This document shows positions 11,065 through 23,285 of a DNA stretch of 64,000 bases, one piece after another; within the stretch, counting starts at the first letter, position 1; each line of letters begins with the position of its first letter. The notes beneath the pieces are model-generated. The model worked only from the letters and a program-made list of their open reading frames with translations. It was not told the origin of the DNA and did not search any database. The stretch is from Anaeramoeba flamelloides (lineage: Eukaryota > Metamonada > Anaeramoebidae): assembly GCA_027625915.1 (NCBI GenBank), contig JANTQA010000033.1, positions 6,448,001-6,512,000 of the forward strand. The letters are read 5' to 3'. The position numbers and the translations under genes were made by a program.

Positions 11065-13230
11065 TAAAAAAAATTTACAAAATAAGAAAATAATTTTTAT
11101 AATTTTATAAATTAAACTAGTTTATAAAATTTTTAAATGTAGTGCTATTTTTCAATAATTCTTCCTATATTATTTTAAAATAATCCGAATCAGGGTTTTC
11201 TCATTTCTAATTTGGAAATTGGTAATATTTTCATTGAAATAAAGTTGAATTAAAGGGGGGGGGTCCCTTTTTTATTGTTATATTGTGGGAAATTAAAGAA
11301 AAGTACATTATTAATCAAAATCAAAACCACTTAAAATACAAAATTCAACAAAAAAATAAGTTTTTTAATGAAATCAACGGAATTCTTGGAAAAATAAACC
11401 AAGCCATGTTAATTAAATAATATTTTTACTGTTTTTTCTCAAATGTTGGATCCAATCTATCAATCCTGATGAGAAAAAAATTGTATTTAAAATTTATTTT
11501 CCATTATCGGGCTAGTTAAATCATTAATTTATTATTTTTTTTTGTTTAATTGGTGTTATTTTTTATTTTTTCGGTTTCGTTAAATTTTTTTATTTGATGA
11601 AAAAAAAAAAAAAAAAAATAATTGAGGTTAACTAAATCCTTTTATAATTCATCAAAAACAAATTTAATAATTTTTACATTAATTATTAGTATATAATATT
11701 CTAATGGGCTTTTCACCATACAAATTATTTTCATTTTTTTTTTTTTTTTGTTGGTGGTGGTGCACTTTTATGTATCAACATCCAAAATCTTCAACTTAAA
11801 ACATTATTTTAGATCGATTATTTGGAATATTCCAAAAATAATCAAAAATAGGCATACTCGAAAATTATTTTCACTGTGTAAAAACTTTTTTTTTTTTTTA
11901 TTTTTATTTTTTTTTTTTTTTTGGGGGGGTATTTTAGATTTCAAAAGTATGAGTGTTGTTCTATAATAAGAAATTGTCTTTTGAAAGGTATTTTTCTCCC
12001 ATTTATTCATTATCTTTTTGCAATCATCAAAAGTGTGATTTTAATCTAAGATACTTATCCGTTTCTCATTAAATGGGTTGAATTCTATTCCTCTAAATTT
12101 GCTATTCTTTGAATGTTATTTTTTCAACCAAAAAAAAAAAAAAAAAAATAATCAATAAAATTCAAATTTTCCCATTATACTTAGTATATTTGCTACTTCA
12201 GTTTCTTGAAATTCTTCAAAAATTTTTTTTAAGCCCTTAAATTTTTTTTCAGTATTTTATATTTTTGGTTTTTTTTTGATGATATTTGATATATTCTTTT
12301 AGATTATTGGAAAATCCAAATTTAGATTGAGAAAATATTAAATCATTTTTTTTCGAATAGTTAACACAATTTTAAAAATAAAAATCAAAAGACCATAAAA
12401 TATTATTTTTTAATTTCGTTTCAAAATAAAGATTAATAGTAAAAAGGTTTTTTAGGTATGAAAATAAAAAGGCAATAAGTTTCAATAAAAATTTTATATG
12501 AGTTCTGAGTGGATTAAATTTCTGTTAAAACCAGATTTATCCCAATAACTTTTTTTTGGCAGAAAATCTAAAATAACTATTGAACAAATTTCCAAAAACT
12601 TTTTTTCAAAATCTCTGTGCAAAATACCGACTTCGAAGCCTAAAAAATTCCCAAAAATAATTCCATAGATTGTAGAGAAGTTCAAATCAATACAAGGTTC
12701 AATTCATTTTACTTCTGTTAATTTCTATTTGGTCTAATAAAATAATAACAAGATCAAATTGGTTACTATGTAATTATGAAAAAGTTGACATTTTCTAATA
12801 ATCATTTTTTTTTATTCCTTTTTCTCCCTCTAAACGCCACATAATAATAATATTAAAAAGGGGGTCGGGCAACTTAGTAAAGGGTATTTGGAAAAAATAA
12901 AAAATAATAAAATTATTTGACATAATAAATAACTTCAGCGATTAACATTATTCCGAGAATCAATGCAAGTTGTAAACTCGAAAAAAAAATTTTTTTTTTC
13001 CCAGAATTCTATTTTAGTATGCTTTTCACTTTACAAAATTAAAATCTTTCAAATTAATTATCTTGTAAGTTTGGATCTTTCAATCTCCATTTGTGGTTGT
13101 TAAATTTTAAGAAATATTTTGTAAATTTGCAAAAATTTGTCGAAATTATCTTTAATCCTCTGAAACGAACATTGGTAAATGCTATTTGAAAATTATGAGT
13201 AAATGGATTCTAAAACTCTTTCCCACAATA
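11065..13230. other. gene-free AT-rich stretch
   Basis: No gene, no paired terminal repeats and no conserved reading frame were recognised. It contains several A, T and G homopolymers, including a G run near 11256 and T/G runs near 11888-11927. Confidence 0.4.
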
Positions 13231-15412
13231 GTAACTAAGAAATACTTTTTGATTGCTTTCCAATTAACATTAATATTATAAATAACTTTTTTGATTTTTT
13301 CAAAAATTTCTAAAAATAATAAAATAGTTGAAAAGAATTCAAATTCTCTCGATTTGATCAAATATAATAGAAAGAAAATTCAAAACAAAAAAATAACAAA
13401 AATAACAAAATTAATGAACTTTATTTAAGGTTTTTAATTTTTTTTTTAATTTTGTTTTGAGGTTTTTTCTGTAGAAAAAAATTTTAAAAATAATTTTGCT
13501 TCAGGTTGTTCATAATTTTTATGTTTCTATATTGTTTATCAAAATTGAAAGATACAATTTTAAATAAAGAAGAAAAATAATCAATTGATTTAACAGTTTA
13601 TTTTTTTTGGTTTTGTTTGTTGTAATTGTTGTTTTTTCTTGGGAATCTTTTTTTTTGATATCCTCCTCTTCTTCTATTGTATGTTCTGACTTGGAATTTT
13701 GTGTTATCTCCAAATATTTTGAGTTCTCCAATCATTTTTTTGGTTACTTTGTCAACCTTTTGGTTTTTAAAATTATTTGTTGTTGATAAAATATAAATTC
13801 AATTTAAAAAGAATTGTTCAACAAACAAAGAATAAAAAAACTTGTTTTTTTTTTTTTTCTTTATTATCATCTTTTTTTTTTTCTTTTTAATTTAAGATGT
13901 TTTTAAAAGTGGTTGATTAATTTTTAAAAAACGATCAAAAGAATAGTTTTATTTGAGTTTGGATTTTCATGTTTGAGATAGTTTTGTTAAAGACTTTTTG
14001 ATAATGAAAAGATCAGGGAACAAGTTTTTTTGTTGTTGTTTGATAAACAATTCTTGTAAAGTTTGTTTTTTTTTTTTTGAGAATTTCAAAAAAAAAAAAA
14101 AAAAAAAAATAAAAAAGCTTTAGATGGGAAAGATCTTTAAAAAAAACAAAACAAAAACACAAAAAAAAAAAAAAATATTTACGTAAACAAAATCTTTTTC
14201 AACATATGATTTTTCTGGTACCCAATTGTCTCTTCTTTCTTTTTCTTCTTCTTGAAGTTTAATTGAGATTCCTGGAACTGGTCCTCTTTCAATTCTCTTC
14301 ATTAAATGAGTGACATATCCGGCAATCTAATTTGTGGAAAATGAAAAAAAAAAAAAAAGAAAAAAAAAACAAAAAGCAAAAAAAAAAAATAAAATAAAAA
14401 GCAAATAAAGCAAAATAAGAAAAGATCAATAAGCACATTGTAAATTAAGTTTAAAACCAAAAGTGAACACAAACTTTGTTTCTAAGTCTTTTTGTTGGGA
14501 TGGAAGCAACTTCACTACAGATTTTTTTGTTAACTTGAAAATCAATGGTAAGCTTGGTATAATATTTTTTCTACAATCAAGCGTGCTGCTCTTTTGACGG
14601 TTTTTGTTCTTACTCTACCCATACTCTAAAAATTCTTTTTTGTTATTTTAAGTTTTAAAGGTAAAAAAAATTTATGAAAAATAATAAAAAAAAAAAATAA
14701 AAAGAATGAATGGTAACTATTTTAGCAATTGGTTTGGTATTGTGTTTTTTGTGAATTGAGGTTTTTAAAAAGAAGTTTTTTTTTTTGTTTGTTTTTCTGA
14801 ATAAAACAATAAAAAAAAAAGAATTTACATTATTAAAATCGAAAAATAAAAAATGAATTGTGAAAGTATCAAAATCTTAGTTCTTGAACACTTTCTTATT
14901 TTTCAATCAACACCTTGACTAAAACTTGGGTTAGGTTTGAAGAATTGATCTTCAAAAAATAAACCTATCATTGAAATAATTTGTATTTTTAAATTTTTTA
15001 TTTGATTTTCTGTTTCCTTTTTTCATTTTTTCCAATCTTTATTCTCTGTTTTTTTTTGAGTTCCACAAAAATATACTCGGAAGACATTGTGTCTAAAAGT
15101 GAAGTTTTCTAATTACGAAGGAAAAAGTCAAATAAGGCTCTTTTACAATCCAACAATCAGAATTTAACATTTCCTAAAAAATTCATCCAAATTTTTTCTT
15201 TTCATCTTTCAGAAACTTTTATTGTTTACTTGATCTTGAAAATAATAATTGATTGTTTTTCTCAACAAAAAAGGCAAAGGAAAGTTTTTTTAAGGACATA
15301 AATACATTTTTTTGAAAATGAAAATTTTAATTGTAAAAACATTACTGAAAAAAAGATTTTTTGATTGAAACAAGAGATATTGAAACTTTGAAGAGAACAG
15401 ATGTTATTTAAC
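13231..15412. repeat. 2.2-kb segmental duplication, copy 1 (with eS17)
   Basis: This block is nearly identical to 28742-30910 in the same orientation. Most differences are homopolymer lengths; there are few substitutions. It begins near 'gattgctttccaattaac' and ends near 'gaagagaacagatg', and the flanking sequences are unrelated. It carries a complete eS17 gene with both flanks. No terminal inverted repeats or target duplications are evident at the borders, so this looks like segmental duplication, not transposition. Confidence 0.9.
13598..14622 (-). CDS. RPS17: 40S ribosomal protein eS17, copy 1 (frameshift in exon 1)
   Basis: Three minus-strand exons: 14622-14475, 14326-14183 and 13756-13598, with donors GTTTGT and GTAAAT. 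Exon 1 starts [14 protein letters not shown] and ends IPTKRLRNK. Exon 2 is [15 protein letters not shown] through the [16 protein letters not shown] block. Exon 3 is [16 protein letters not shown] with a basic Arg/Lys/Asn tail and a TAA stop at 13600-13598. Without the lesion the protein would be 149 residues, normal for eS17 of the small ribosomal subunit. Exon 1 is 148 nt, not 147, because the A run (T run 14565-14570 on the plus strand) is one base longer than in copy 2. That breaks the frame at about codon 19. The C-terminus here looks correct. Either this copy is a pseudogene or the base is a homopolymer sequencing error. Confidence 0.85.
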
Positions 15413-16765
15413 CAATTTTGGTGTAACAATTTAAATGTTCTCAGGAAATTCTAAAAACTAGGTTTTCTTAATGGATGAGAAAAATAATAAAAATCTTTTA
15501 GTAAATTCAAAAAAAAATATGAAAAATTAATTTCCAAATATCGAAATTGAAAATTCAAGTAAAAATCTGAGTATCTTAAATACCAAACTCACTATTAAGG
15601 TTATTTTCCTGAATTAAAATAAATTAATGTTTTTAAAAGTTAGATCCATTTTTTTTATTTTTGAATTGTAAAAAATCCAACATATTTCTGAATAAAATTT
15701 CAAAAAAAAATATTTTATTGAAGAAGAAAGAAATCCTATTGTATGTAAGAGAAAGTTTAGAAATATACACACCAAAGCTAAAATCATAAAGTTTTCAAAT
15801 AATCCAGTCTAAAAAATCAACTTAATTTCAAAAAAAAAATTACAATAATTAAATTAAACTTTGTAAAAAATATAATTCCTTTATTCAAAGAAGATTCTGA
15901 TCATTTTTTTCTTCTTATTGAACAAAAAAAATTGATAAAAACAACCAAATAATTAAATAAAAAAATTCCATCACAAAAAATTTTTTTGAAAACCCAAAAA
16001 ATTCGGCGAATAACCTAAAAAAATATTTTTGAATTGGATTATTTTTCATCTATAAACAATAACTCGATGGTGATCATTCCATGGGTGATTTAGAACACAA
16101 AGGTTAAAAGTATCGATTTTTTATTATTATTCTTAATTTTTAAAATATTTTTACCAAAAAAGAAAACCAAATTAATAATTCCAATAATAAAAATAGGTAA
16201 ATCTATATTATCAAAAAAAGTTATTTTAAAGATAAAAAGTGTATTTTTTTAATGTTTGAAAATATTTGACAAAGAATATTACCGAATCTATGAAATTTCA
16301 AGAAATTTATTAAATGTATTTAAAAAGAGCAATTACACTATTTTTTCTGATCATCAAGTATTCAACATTTGATTGATTTTTCTCTTATTTTGGAAATCAG
16401 ATATTATATTTTTAAAATATTATTTTTCACAAATCCCAGTTTTAGCAATACTCGGTATTTTTATTTATGAACAAATAACATTTAAAAATTTAATCATTTA
16501 TTTTAAAAAAACAAAATAAAAAAATTAGAAAATATTTTCGAATTGAAGATAATAAAAAAAATCTTCTTTATTATTTTAATACAATTTATATGAGGAGTTA
16601 TTATTTCATCACATTTTATTTATTTTTTTTTTTTTAGTTTTATTTTGATTCGAAAAATAATTGATTTTTGAAACAAAAACAATAATAATAATTATATATA
16701 TATATAATATACTTTTAGCTTTCGCAATATTTAAAAATGAATTGTGTAAATTCATTGGGTTTTCT
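15413..16765. other. gene-free AT-rich stretch
   Basis: No gene or element was recognised. Sequence complexity is low, with mixed A and T runs. Confidence 0.35.
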
Positions 16766-16846
16766 TTTTTCTTTTTCAGAAAAAATGGAAAAAAAAAAAA
16801 ACAATCCCAAATAAAATATTTTTTTTTTTGGGTCTCTTTGTCGATT
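16766..16846 (+). repeat. 80-bp block shared with 52002-52079
   Basis: A short, nearly identical block (core 'caatcccaaataaaatat' then 'gggtctctttgtcgat') stands about 80 bp before family B copy 1. The same block stands about 140 bp before family B copy 2. It may be part of a larger composite element that includes family B. Confidence 0.6.
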
Positions 16847-16926
16847 GAAAATCTATACACTTGCCAACATTTTACAGCATTCTCAATTCCACAAATCCAT
16901 GTTCTGTTAAAAATATTTTTTTTTAA

Positions 16927-17613
16927 AGGGTCGCTCATTACGGTGAAATTTTTTATTCTGAATTGGGAAAAAAACTTTTTAGTAATTTTTATGAAGACCT
17001 TCAACCAATAAAAAACCAACCAACCTATGATGTACTATCGATATCCACAAATCATCAACTAAAGATGAGTAGATTTTTAGAAAAAAGTGCCAAAGAGTGA
17101 CACTCAATTTCCAATTAGAATGGTTGTCAATTGCAATTTTGAAAACAACTATGTCAGTTTTGAAGTGTCGCTCTTTAGCTTTTTTTGAGATCTCTAAGAT
17201 TTTTTTTTTATTTTTTTATTTTTCAAAGGAGTTAAATTTATTTCAAGAATGTTACAAAATCCTTACTTGGTCAAATTTAGAGCGTTACAAAATAACCACT
17301 AATCAGATTAAATCGAATTAAATTGATTGCGAAATTCAAGAAAGTAATTTGTTTTAAAATCAAGAAATTTAACTATTTGGAAATAGAAAATGAGAAAAGA
17401 TGAATTTTTTTTTGAAATTTTGATTTTTTGAAATTGAGAACTCTTTTTCAACATATTTTTATTCGTTGAATTTTTTGTCAAAGATGATCCAATGAATTTT
17501 TTTTTTTGTTATTTGAATTTTGTCAACCAAAAGAAGGGCTATTTCAGAATACCCTTTTTAGTCTCAAGTTATCTCTTGAGTATGGAGCATTTTCAAGGTA
17601 AATGACTAGAAAT
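16927..17613 (+). mobile_element. family B element, copy 1 (TTAA-flanked, about 690 bp)
   Basis: It aligns along its whole length with copies at 52219, 23286, 27526 (reversed) and 36338. TTAA lies at 16923-16926 and 17614-17617. The ends are imperfect inverted repeats (AGGGTCGCTCATTACGGTGA at the left, reverse complement of TCAAGGTAAATGACTAGA at the right). Internal landmarks are 'gaccttcaaccaataaaa', 'tgtcagttttgaagtgtcgc' and 'cttacttggtcaaattta'. It encodes no protein. TTAA targets point to a non-autonomous piggyBac-like element, by inference. Confidence 0.7.
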
Positions 17614-17649
17614 TTAAGATTCAACAATCTTTATTATCCTCCCAAGCTA

Positions 17650-18049
17650 CAGTCTTTCCAAGGCTACCGTGAATTTTTATATGAATCAAATTTTGATGCT
17701 GATATAGATTTTTCAAAAGTTGGATATGAGGATAAGAAAGCTCATATTGAAAAAAAATTTTCACAAATGAGCTGATATTCAAGAATTTTACAAGATACTA
17801 GAAAAATTAATTTTCAGATCCCTAAATTGCTTCAAACCTGGAAAATCTGTTGAGATGTCACTTAAAAGTTTCTCTTGAAATACCGAAAATATTTTTGATC
17901 TTATCACAAGAAAATCTTTGAAATAAGTTCATTTGTGAAAATTTTTTTTCAATATGAGCTTTCTTATCCTCATATCCAACTTTTGAAAAATCTATATCAG
18001 CATCAAAATTTGATTCATATAAAAATTCACGGTAGCCTTGAAACAGCGG
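17650..18049. mobile_element. foldback element, family G, with identical 112-bp arms
   Basis: The left arm, 17659-17770, is the exact reverse complement of the right arm, ending about 18040, including the homopolymer lengths. Beyond the arms the outer ends read CAGTCTTTCC and, reversed, CCGCTGTTTC. TA stands on both sides (17648-17649 and 18050-18051). Size is 400 bp with no gene. Related ends occur at 60182-60699 and 62328. TA target sites and CAG-type ends suggest a Tc1/mariner-mobilised miniature element. Identical arms suggest recent movement or arm homogenisation. Confidence 0.8.
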
Positions 18050-18089
18050 TAAAAGGATATTGGATCTTATTTAATAATAATTAAATAAA

Positions 18090-19395
18090 AATAATAGAGT
18101 ATTTGACAGTATACATGTTAATACACTATAAGGTTACAACATTCGTGATTATTTTTATTAAAAAGTCATATTGGAGAATAACCTGATAATTAATATTATC
18201 TTGATAATATCACAAATCGTGATATTCTATAAAAACGCGATAATTATATAAAAATCCTGATAAATGCCTAAAAATCTTAATCAAAATAAAATCTCGATAT
18301 AATAGTTGATGGATTTTCGGATATAATTAAAAAATATTTTTACAAAGAAAATTTTGTTTGATCAAAAAATGATTGTTGAAAAAATATTTATTCTTTGAAA
18401 AAACAAAAAATAAATATAAATATAAATTTATTCAAGGATCAGATCAAGATTTTTACTTGTTATTAATTTTGAGTTATTTGATTGATGGATCGAAACTTTT
18501 AAATCAACAAACGTAATAAAAAAGGACAAATAAATAAATTTTCAGTCTAATTCTGGCTTTGTATATTTATTCGAATAAAAATGCTTCTAAAACAACAAAT
18601 CCTTCAAACCTTTTTAAGGAATCTGTTCTGATGATAAAAGATTTTCTTTATTATATGGTAGGGGATAGGAGATGTATAACTTTTCCAAAGCTTTCATAAA
18701 AACCGATTGAAATCATCACCAATTATTAAGAATAGTTGTACCAATGTTTCAAAAGCTGTTTTATCTTGTTATTCTTCTTCACTTGTATGCGTGTTGGACA
18801 GAAAAGGCAACTAATTTTTTAAAGTTTTTTTTTGATCGATCACCAATATGAAAGTAAATTTCTCTTTATTCTTTTTGGTAATTTAACATATGAATATAAC
18901 AACCCCATTTTAAAAAAAATAATACTTATTTTATATTCAAATACATTGTTTAAATGGGTTTCTATTAGTTTGATCATAAAATTCACAAGATATTTTATAT
19001 TGTATTATAAAAAAAAATGAAAAGAAAAAATTTTTTTCAACTCTAAAAACAATCTCATTATGTTTATAAAAGTTTTCTGTCTTTCAAAAATGTTCAAACA
19101 CTTGAAGACAATTTACAGCCTTTATAAACACTTTCAAACATTTTTAAAGGGATGATGTTTTGTAATAATCTCAAAGCTTGATTAAATTCAAGAGATTGTT
19201 ATCAGATGAATTTAAAAAAATAATTTACTTTTTTTAATGATTTTTATTTTATCACAATAATGTGGAATATAGAGATTTTATGATTTTTCTTGATAAATCG
19301 GTTTATCACTATATTATTATAATCCATGATAAATTGGGACTAATCGCGAATTAATTACTAATATGTGATAATATATATTAGCATCAAAGCACCTA
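18090..19395. mobile_element. repeat family E, copy 2 (decayed, about 1.3 kb)
   Basis: Collinear with 1415-2715 in the same orientation but strongly diverged. Both copies begin with 'tagagNatttga' and end with a GTGATAANATAT block. No intact reading frame. Confidence 0.6.
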
Positions 19396-19883
19396 TTTTT
19401 ATTCTTAAAAATTATTAATAAACAAGCTCCAATATTCTTTTTAGCAAGGTTTGGATAATAAAGCTATTTTTTTTTTTTTTAAACACAAAGTTTTTATTTG
19501 TTCAAATTTAAGTATGTAATTCCTCATCACCACAGATAAGAAAGAGATTAGAACATTGGAAAGTTTAGGATGGAATTGTAGTCAAAATGGAAAGATTTTT
19601 GGAAATACTTAGGCTATGAGGCATATTTTTAATATTTTCGGATCTTCATGTTTTGAATTAAATTTGTGTTAAATAGGTTGCATTTTACTAATAAATTTGA
19701 CTTTAAAAATGTTATTTAAAGTTATTTATGAAGAGTTTAATCATTTTTTTTGCAAAGTTGTTAATCTCATAAGTCCCAAAAAATCACTGCACTCAATAAT
19801 TTACAGCATTGGAAAATTAATTTGGGTAAAGTAACCCAATTATTTGTTCAATAGATGTTCAAAAAAAGTCCATCAATTATCCC
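19396..19883. other. gene-free stretch with one coding-like phrase
   Basis: Around 19535-19612 a plus-strand frame gives about 25 residues (DKKEIRTLESLGWNCS core) before a stop. I cannot identify it, and it is too short to call a gene. The rest is AT-rich filler. Confidence 0.3.
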
Positions 19884-19887
19884 TTAA

Positions 19888-21842
19888 GGGAGTAGCCACG
19901 GTAAAGAAAAATTTTTCACTTTTTTGCAATTTTGATTGGGATCAGAAAATAACATTTTTTACTCTGGTTGTACCTCATTGATTTTTATTATTTAAAGTAC
20001 TTCATTCATAAGATTTTTTAAATTTTTTTTTCAAAGTCTCAAAGATATTGCCACAATAGAATGTTGAGTTGAATTGCTTAAAATAGTGTTTTGAATGTTG
20101 AATAACTTATCTTTTATCCTTATCTCAACATTCTATTGTGGCATTTAATTTTAACATTTTTTCAATTTTCATCATTTTTTGAGATTTTTTTTAATCCTGA
20201 CAACATAAAGCAATTAGAAATATTTTTTTTATTAGTGGCATTTAGGATTAATGGATTTTGTTTAAAAAGAACAACAACATTACAATTGAGAGAATCATAA
20301 AAGGAAACATAAATGGGACTTAAATAGCTAGAAGGATTCCAAAATTAGAATAATTAAGTCAAATTATAACTTGTTAGGATTTTAAATAGTTGGGTTTAGT
20401 GGAATTGGAGAAGTGAATATTATTATATGTTATCAAAGTTTAAACCAAAAAATAGCCATAAGTTTTATTCAAAGAATCTGAAATTATCTTCTCCCAAAAA
20501 AAAAAAAACTAAACCCCATTCCAAAAATTTGGACATACCTAAAATCAAAAATAGGGAAACAAAAAACTCAATTTATGATATTTTTTCCAAACCTAATATA
20601 AAACCACATTTAAGTTATATGTTCTTAATAAAATTAAGCACTATTTTTTTCTGATTAATATTTTTCGAAATCTAAGTTCGATACTTAATTCAATTAAACA
20701 CTGGGATAATTTTTTTTATAATAAAAACACTCTCAACTTTTGAATATCAAAATTATTTTTTGAAATTACAATGCACTTTTTTATATTTTTTTTGAAAAAT
20801 TGGGTTGAGAAAAGTTTGAAATCAAAGAATAAGATAATATATTAAATTAGAATGCTTTTTCAGAGAGTTTATCCTTTTAGTTTAACTTTTTTTTAATTTT
20901 ACCATTTAAAACTAAAAAAAACATTTGAGTACCAAATTAGTCCCTTTTGTAAAAAGAAAATTCCCCATAATTTAGAATTTGTTTTTGTAAATGAGTTAAA
21001 ACAAGATACTGAATCTAAAAATATACATAATTTAAAGTGTGAATTCAATGATTTTGGCAAAAAATGTTTTCAAGAATAAGTTAAATTGAAACCTTATTTA
21101 TTTTTATTTTTTCATTTAGTTTTTTTAATTGTATTAATGGAAAGTATTTGATCGGTTTTCCATTTTTAGTGTTTTTTGGTTCGTAGGAACATATTTTATA
21201 TTGTTTTCTTATATTTGGATGAAAATGATTACTTAAAAAACAATTAATACTATAAAAAATCAAAACAAGTGTGTCCAAAATAAGGAAACGAGCTGAAATG
21301 AAAGAGTTTGAACAAAAAATATATTAGTTGATTTGTTGAAATTACACCAACAATGGTTGATCGATCAAATGATAAGATACCATGCACCGGTTGTTTGTGG
21401 GTTTTTCAATTTAAGAAACTCAACTGTAACCTTCTATCAACCATCTATAAAAAATTTTCAGATCTAAGTAAACAGATTAAGTAACTTCAGAAATAGAAAA
21501 TGAAAACAAAAACAAAAAAGACAAAAAATGAAATAGTTTGTTAAATTAAAATTAATTTCCAATTGGATGTAAATCATGTTATTGTTATATTTCCAACTGT
21601 TTAAACTGTACCCAAATTAATGGAATTAAGTTTATTTTAATAAAAAATAAAAAAAAAAAAAAAAAACTATTTTATCTATATAATCCCCTTTTTTTTTTAT
21701 TGTTGAACATTACTAAAAAAAAATATCAAATAATTTTTTTAAAAAAATTTTTAGAGAATCTACGATCACACGCCACTAAAATAAAATGTTCTTATCTCAT
21801 CTCTCTCAAATTTTTATCATGCCTTATGGTGTAGCTACTCCC
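19888..21842. mobile_element. family C element, copy 1, split by an insertion (TTAA-flanked)
   Basis: TTAA at 19884-19887 and 21843-21846 flanks ends that are inverted repeats: GGGAGTAGCCACGG at the left, GTAGCTACTCCC at the right. The outer parts match the shorter copy at 53077-53892. The central 20507-21635 has no counterpart there and is a separate inserted repeat (family A). TTAA flanks fit a piggyBac-like non-autonomous element. Confidence 0.8.
20507..21635. mobile_element. family A element, long copy nested in family C
   Basis: It interrupts the family C element just after 'ttatcttctcccaaaaaa'. Its ends are imperfect inverted repeats (AAACCCCATTCCAAAAATTT at the left; reversed, AAACTTAATTCCATTAATTT at the right) and resemble those of the 530-bp copy at 49630-50167. 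Unlike that copy it is 1.1 kb and contains a coding-like plus-strand piece at 20912-21079 (about 55 residues, with SPFCKKKIPHNLEFVFVNEL and LKCEFNDFGKKCF). I cannot place this piece in a family; it could be a transposase or cargo relic. Confidence 0.55.
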
Positions 21843-22164
21843 TTAAAGGTTGAAAATTGAATGAATTCTCTTTCTTTGTTTAAAAACCAATACCAAAAAA
21901 AAACAGTTTTTTTAGTTTTGATTCGATTGAAATCAATCCCATGAATAAATAAAAAATTTTTGTTTTGTTTTTGATTTAAAAAAATAGAAGAAATCATTTT
22001 TTGTAGGTTTTTGAATATGAAAATAAAATATTTAAAAAAATTAGAAAAAAAAAAAACACCTTTTTTTACAACGTCAAGCCAAGAAATTTTTAGAGAAATA
22101 CTCAAAATCATTCACTTTTATAAACACATAATAGATGCCTGTTTTTATGTTTGATTGTAATCTG

Positions 22165-22640
22165 ATTTTTCTAAACAAGAGTGAAATAAGGGGAGAGGCA
22201 GAGACCCGTTGAAAAGTTAGGTCGTTCTAGGTTTTTCTATGGGATTTTAAACCAGTTTTTAATGCCTCTCCAAAATAAAAATTAACTTCAATGTTTTTGG
22301 CAACACTATCGGGAGAAAAGGATCAAATGAAGAGTAATTCCTTCAAAGTATCATTTAAAAGAATTTATTAGTTATTTTGGTTAAATTTATTTGATTTTTA
22401 AGTTGTGTAGAGTTAGATCTCTTAGTTCCAAAAAATAAATATCATCTAGTATTATTTGATTTGTTCAACAATTAATAGTTTTAAATCCTCATTTTCAATC
22501 CCCTTCCAAACTCAAAAAAATGATATTGTTCTAGCGCAAAGAGGGTATTAATCGTTGTTCTTGGAACTTCAATATCATCTTATATCACTTCAAACAATAT
22601 CATATTTCTAGTTCTTACAGGCCAAAATTGTAACATAGTA
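22165..22640 (-). mobile_element. repeat family H, copy 1
   Basis: Its reverse complement matches 41260-41625. Shared phrases include 'gatactttgaag', 'attactctNNatNtgatcct', 'cattgaagttaa' and 'cctctcNNttatttca'. Divergence is considerable. No reading frame and no clear ends were seen. Confidence 0.6.
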
Positions 22641-23285
22641 AAATGATGGTTACCAAATCAAAACAATACATATATTTTTCTAAAAATTTTGTAATTTTTA
22701 ACAAAAGAAAATATCTTTTTGAAATTGATCGAACCAAAATAATTGGCCCATGTTTGAATATTTTTTAGGATACTTTTGGTCAATAGATTATTTATATAAT
22801 ATTCCTTTAATTACAACTAACTTGAATATTTTTCAAACTTCTAATACAAAAGCTAATCTATTCCAATTAATTTCGATTCCATGATAATACTGTTATTTTC
22901 CATTTTAGAAATGAAATTTTTGATTTCAAATTATTAAATATTCGACCAATAGTTAGATGCGAAATGTTAATCTTTAATAAAATCAATGAAAAATGAATTT
23001 TTTTTTCAGATTGAATTAAACTCTTGATTATTGTACCTTTGGGAGAAATTTTACATTGTTTTAATTGCAATTTAACTTAGCATTGACTTTCCAAAAAACA
23101 ATTATAAAAAATATAATTCTTCTTTCTGCTGCCAGTGTTAAGGAAATACAATAAACTATGTGAATTTGTATTATCATATCATTATTTTAGTTTGTTATAA
23201 ACCATCACCTTTTACGGATTTTTTTTGAGAAGAAAATGAAAAGACATCACGATCGTATCAAGAAAAATTCACAAAATTTTATGGA
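22641..23285. other. gene-free stretch
   Basis: Nothing recognised beyond AT-rich sequence. A short minus-strand frame at 22867-23070 has no homology signal. Confidence 0.3.

Noticed and set aside
16609-17019. 136- and 116-codon frames on both strands
   Set aside because: They overlap each other and a repeat boundary and consist largely of Phe/Ile/Lys runs from homopolymers.
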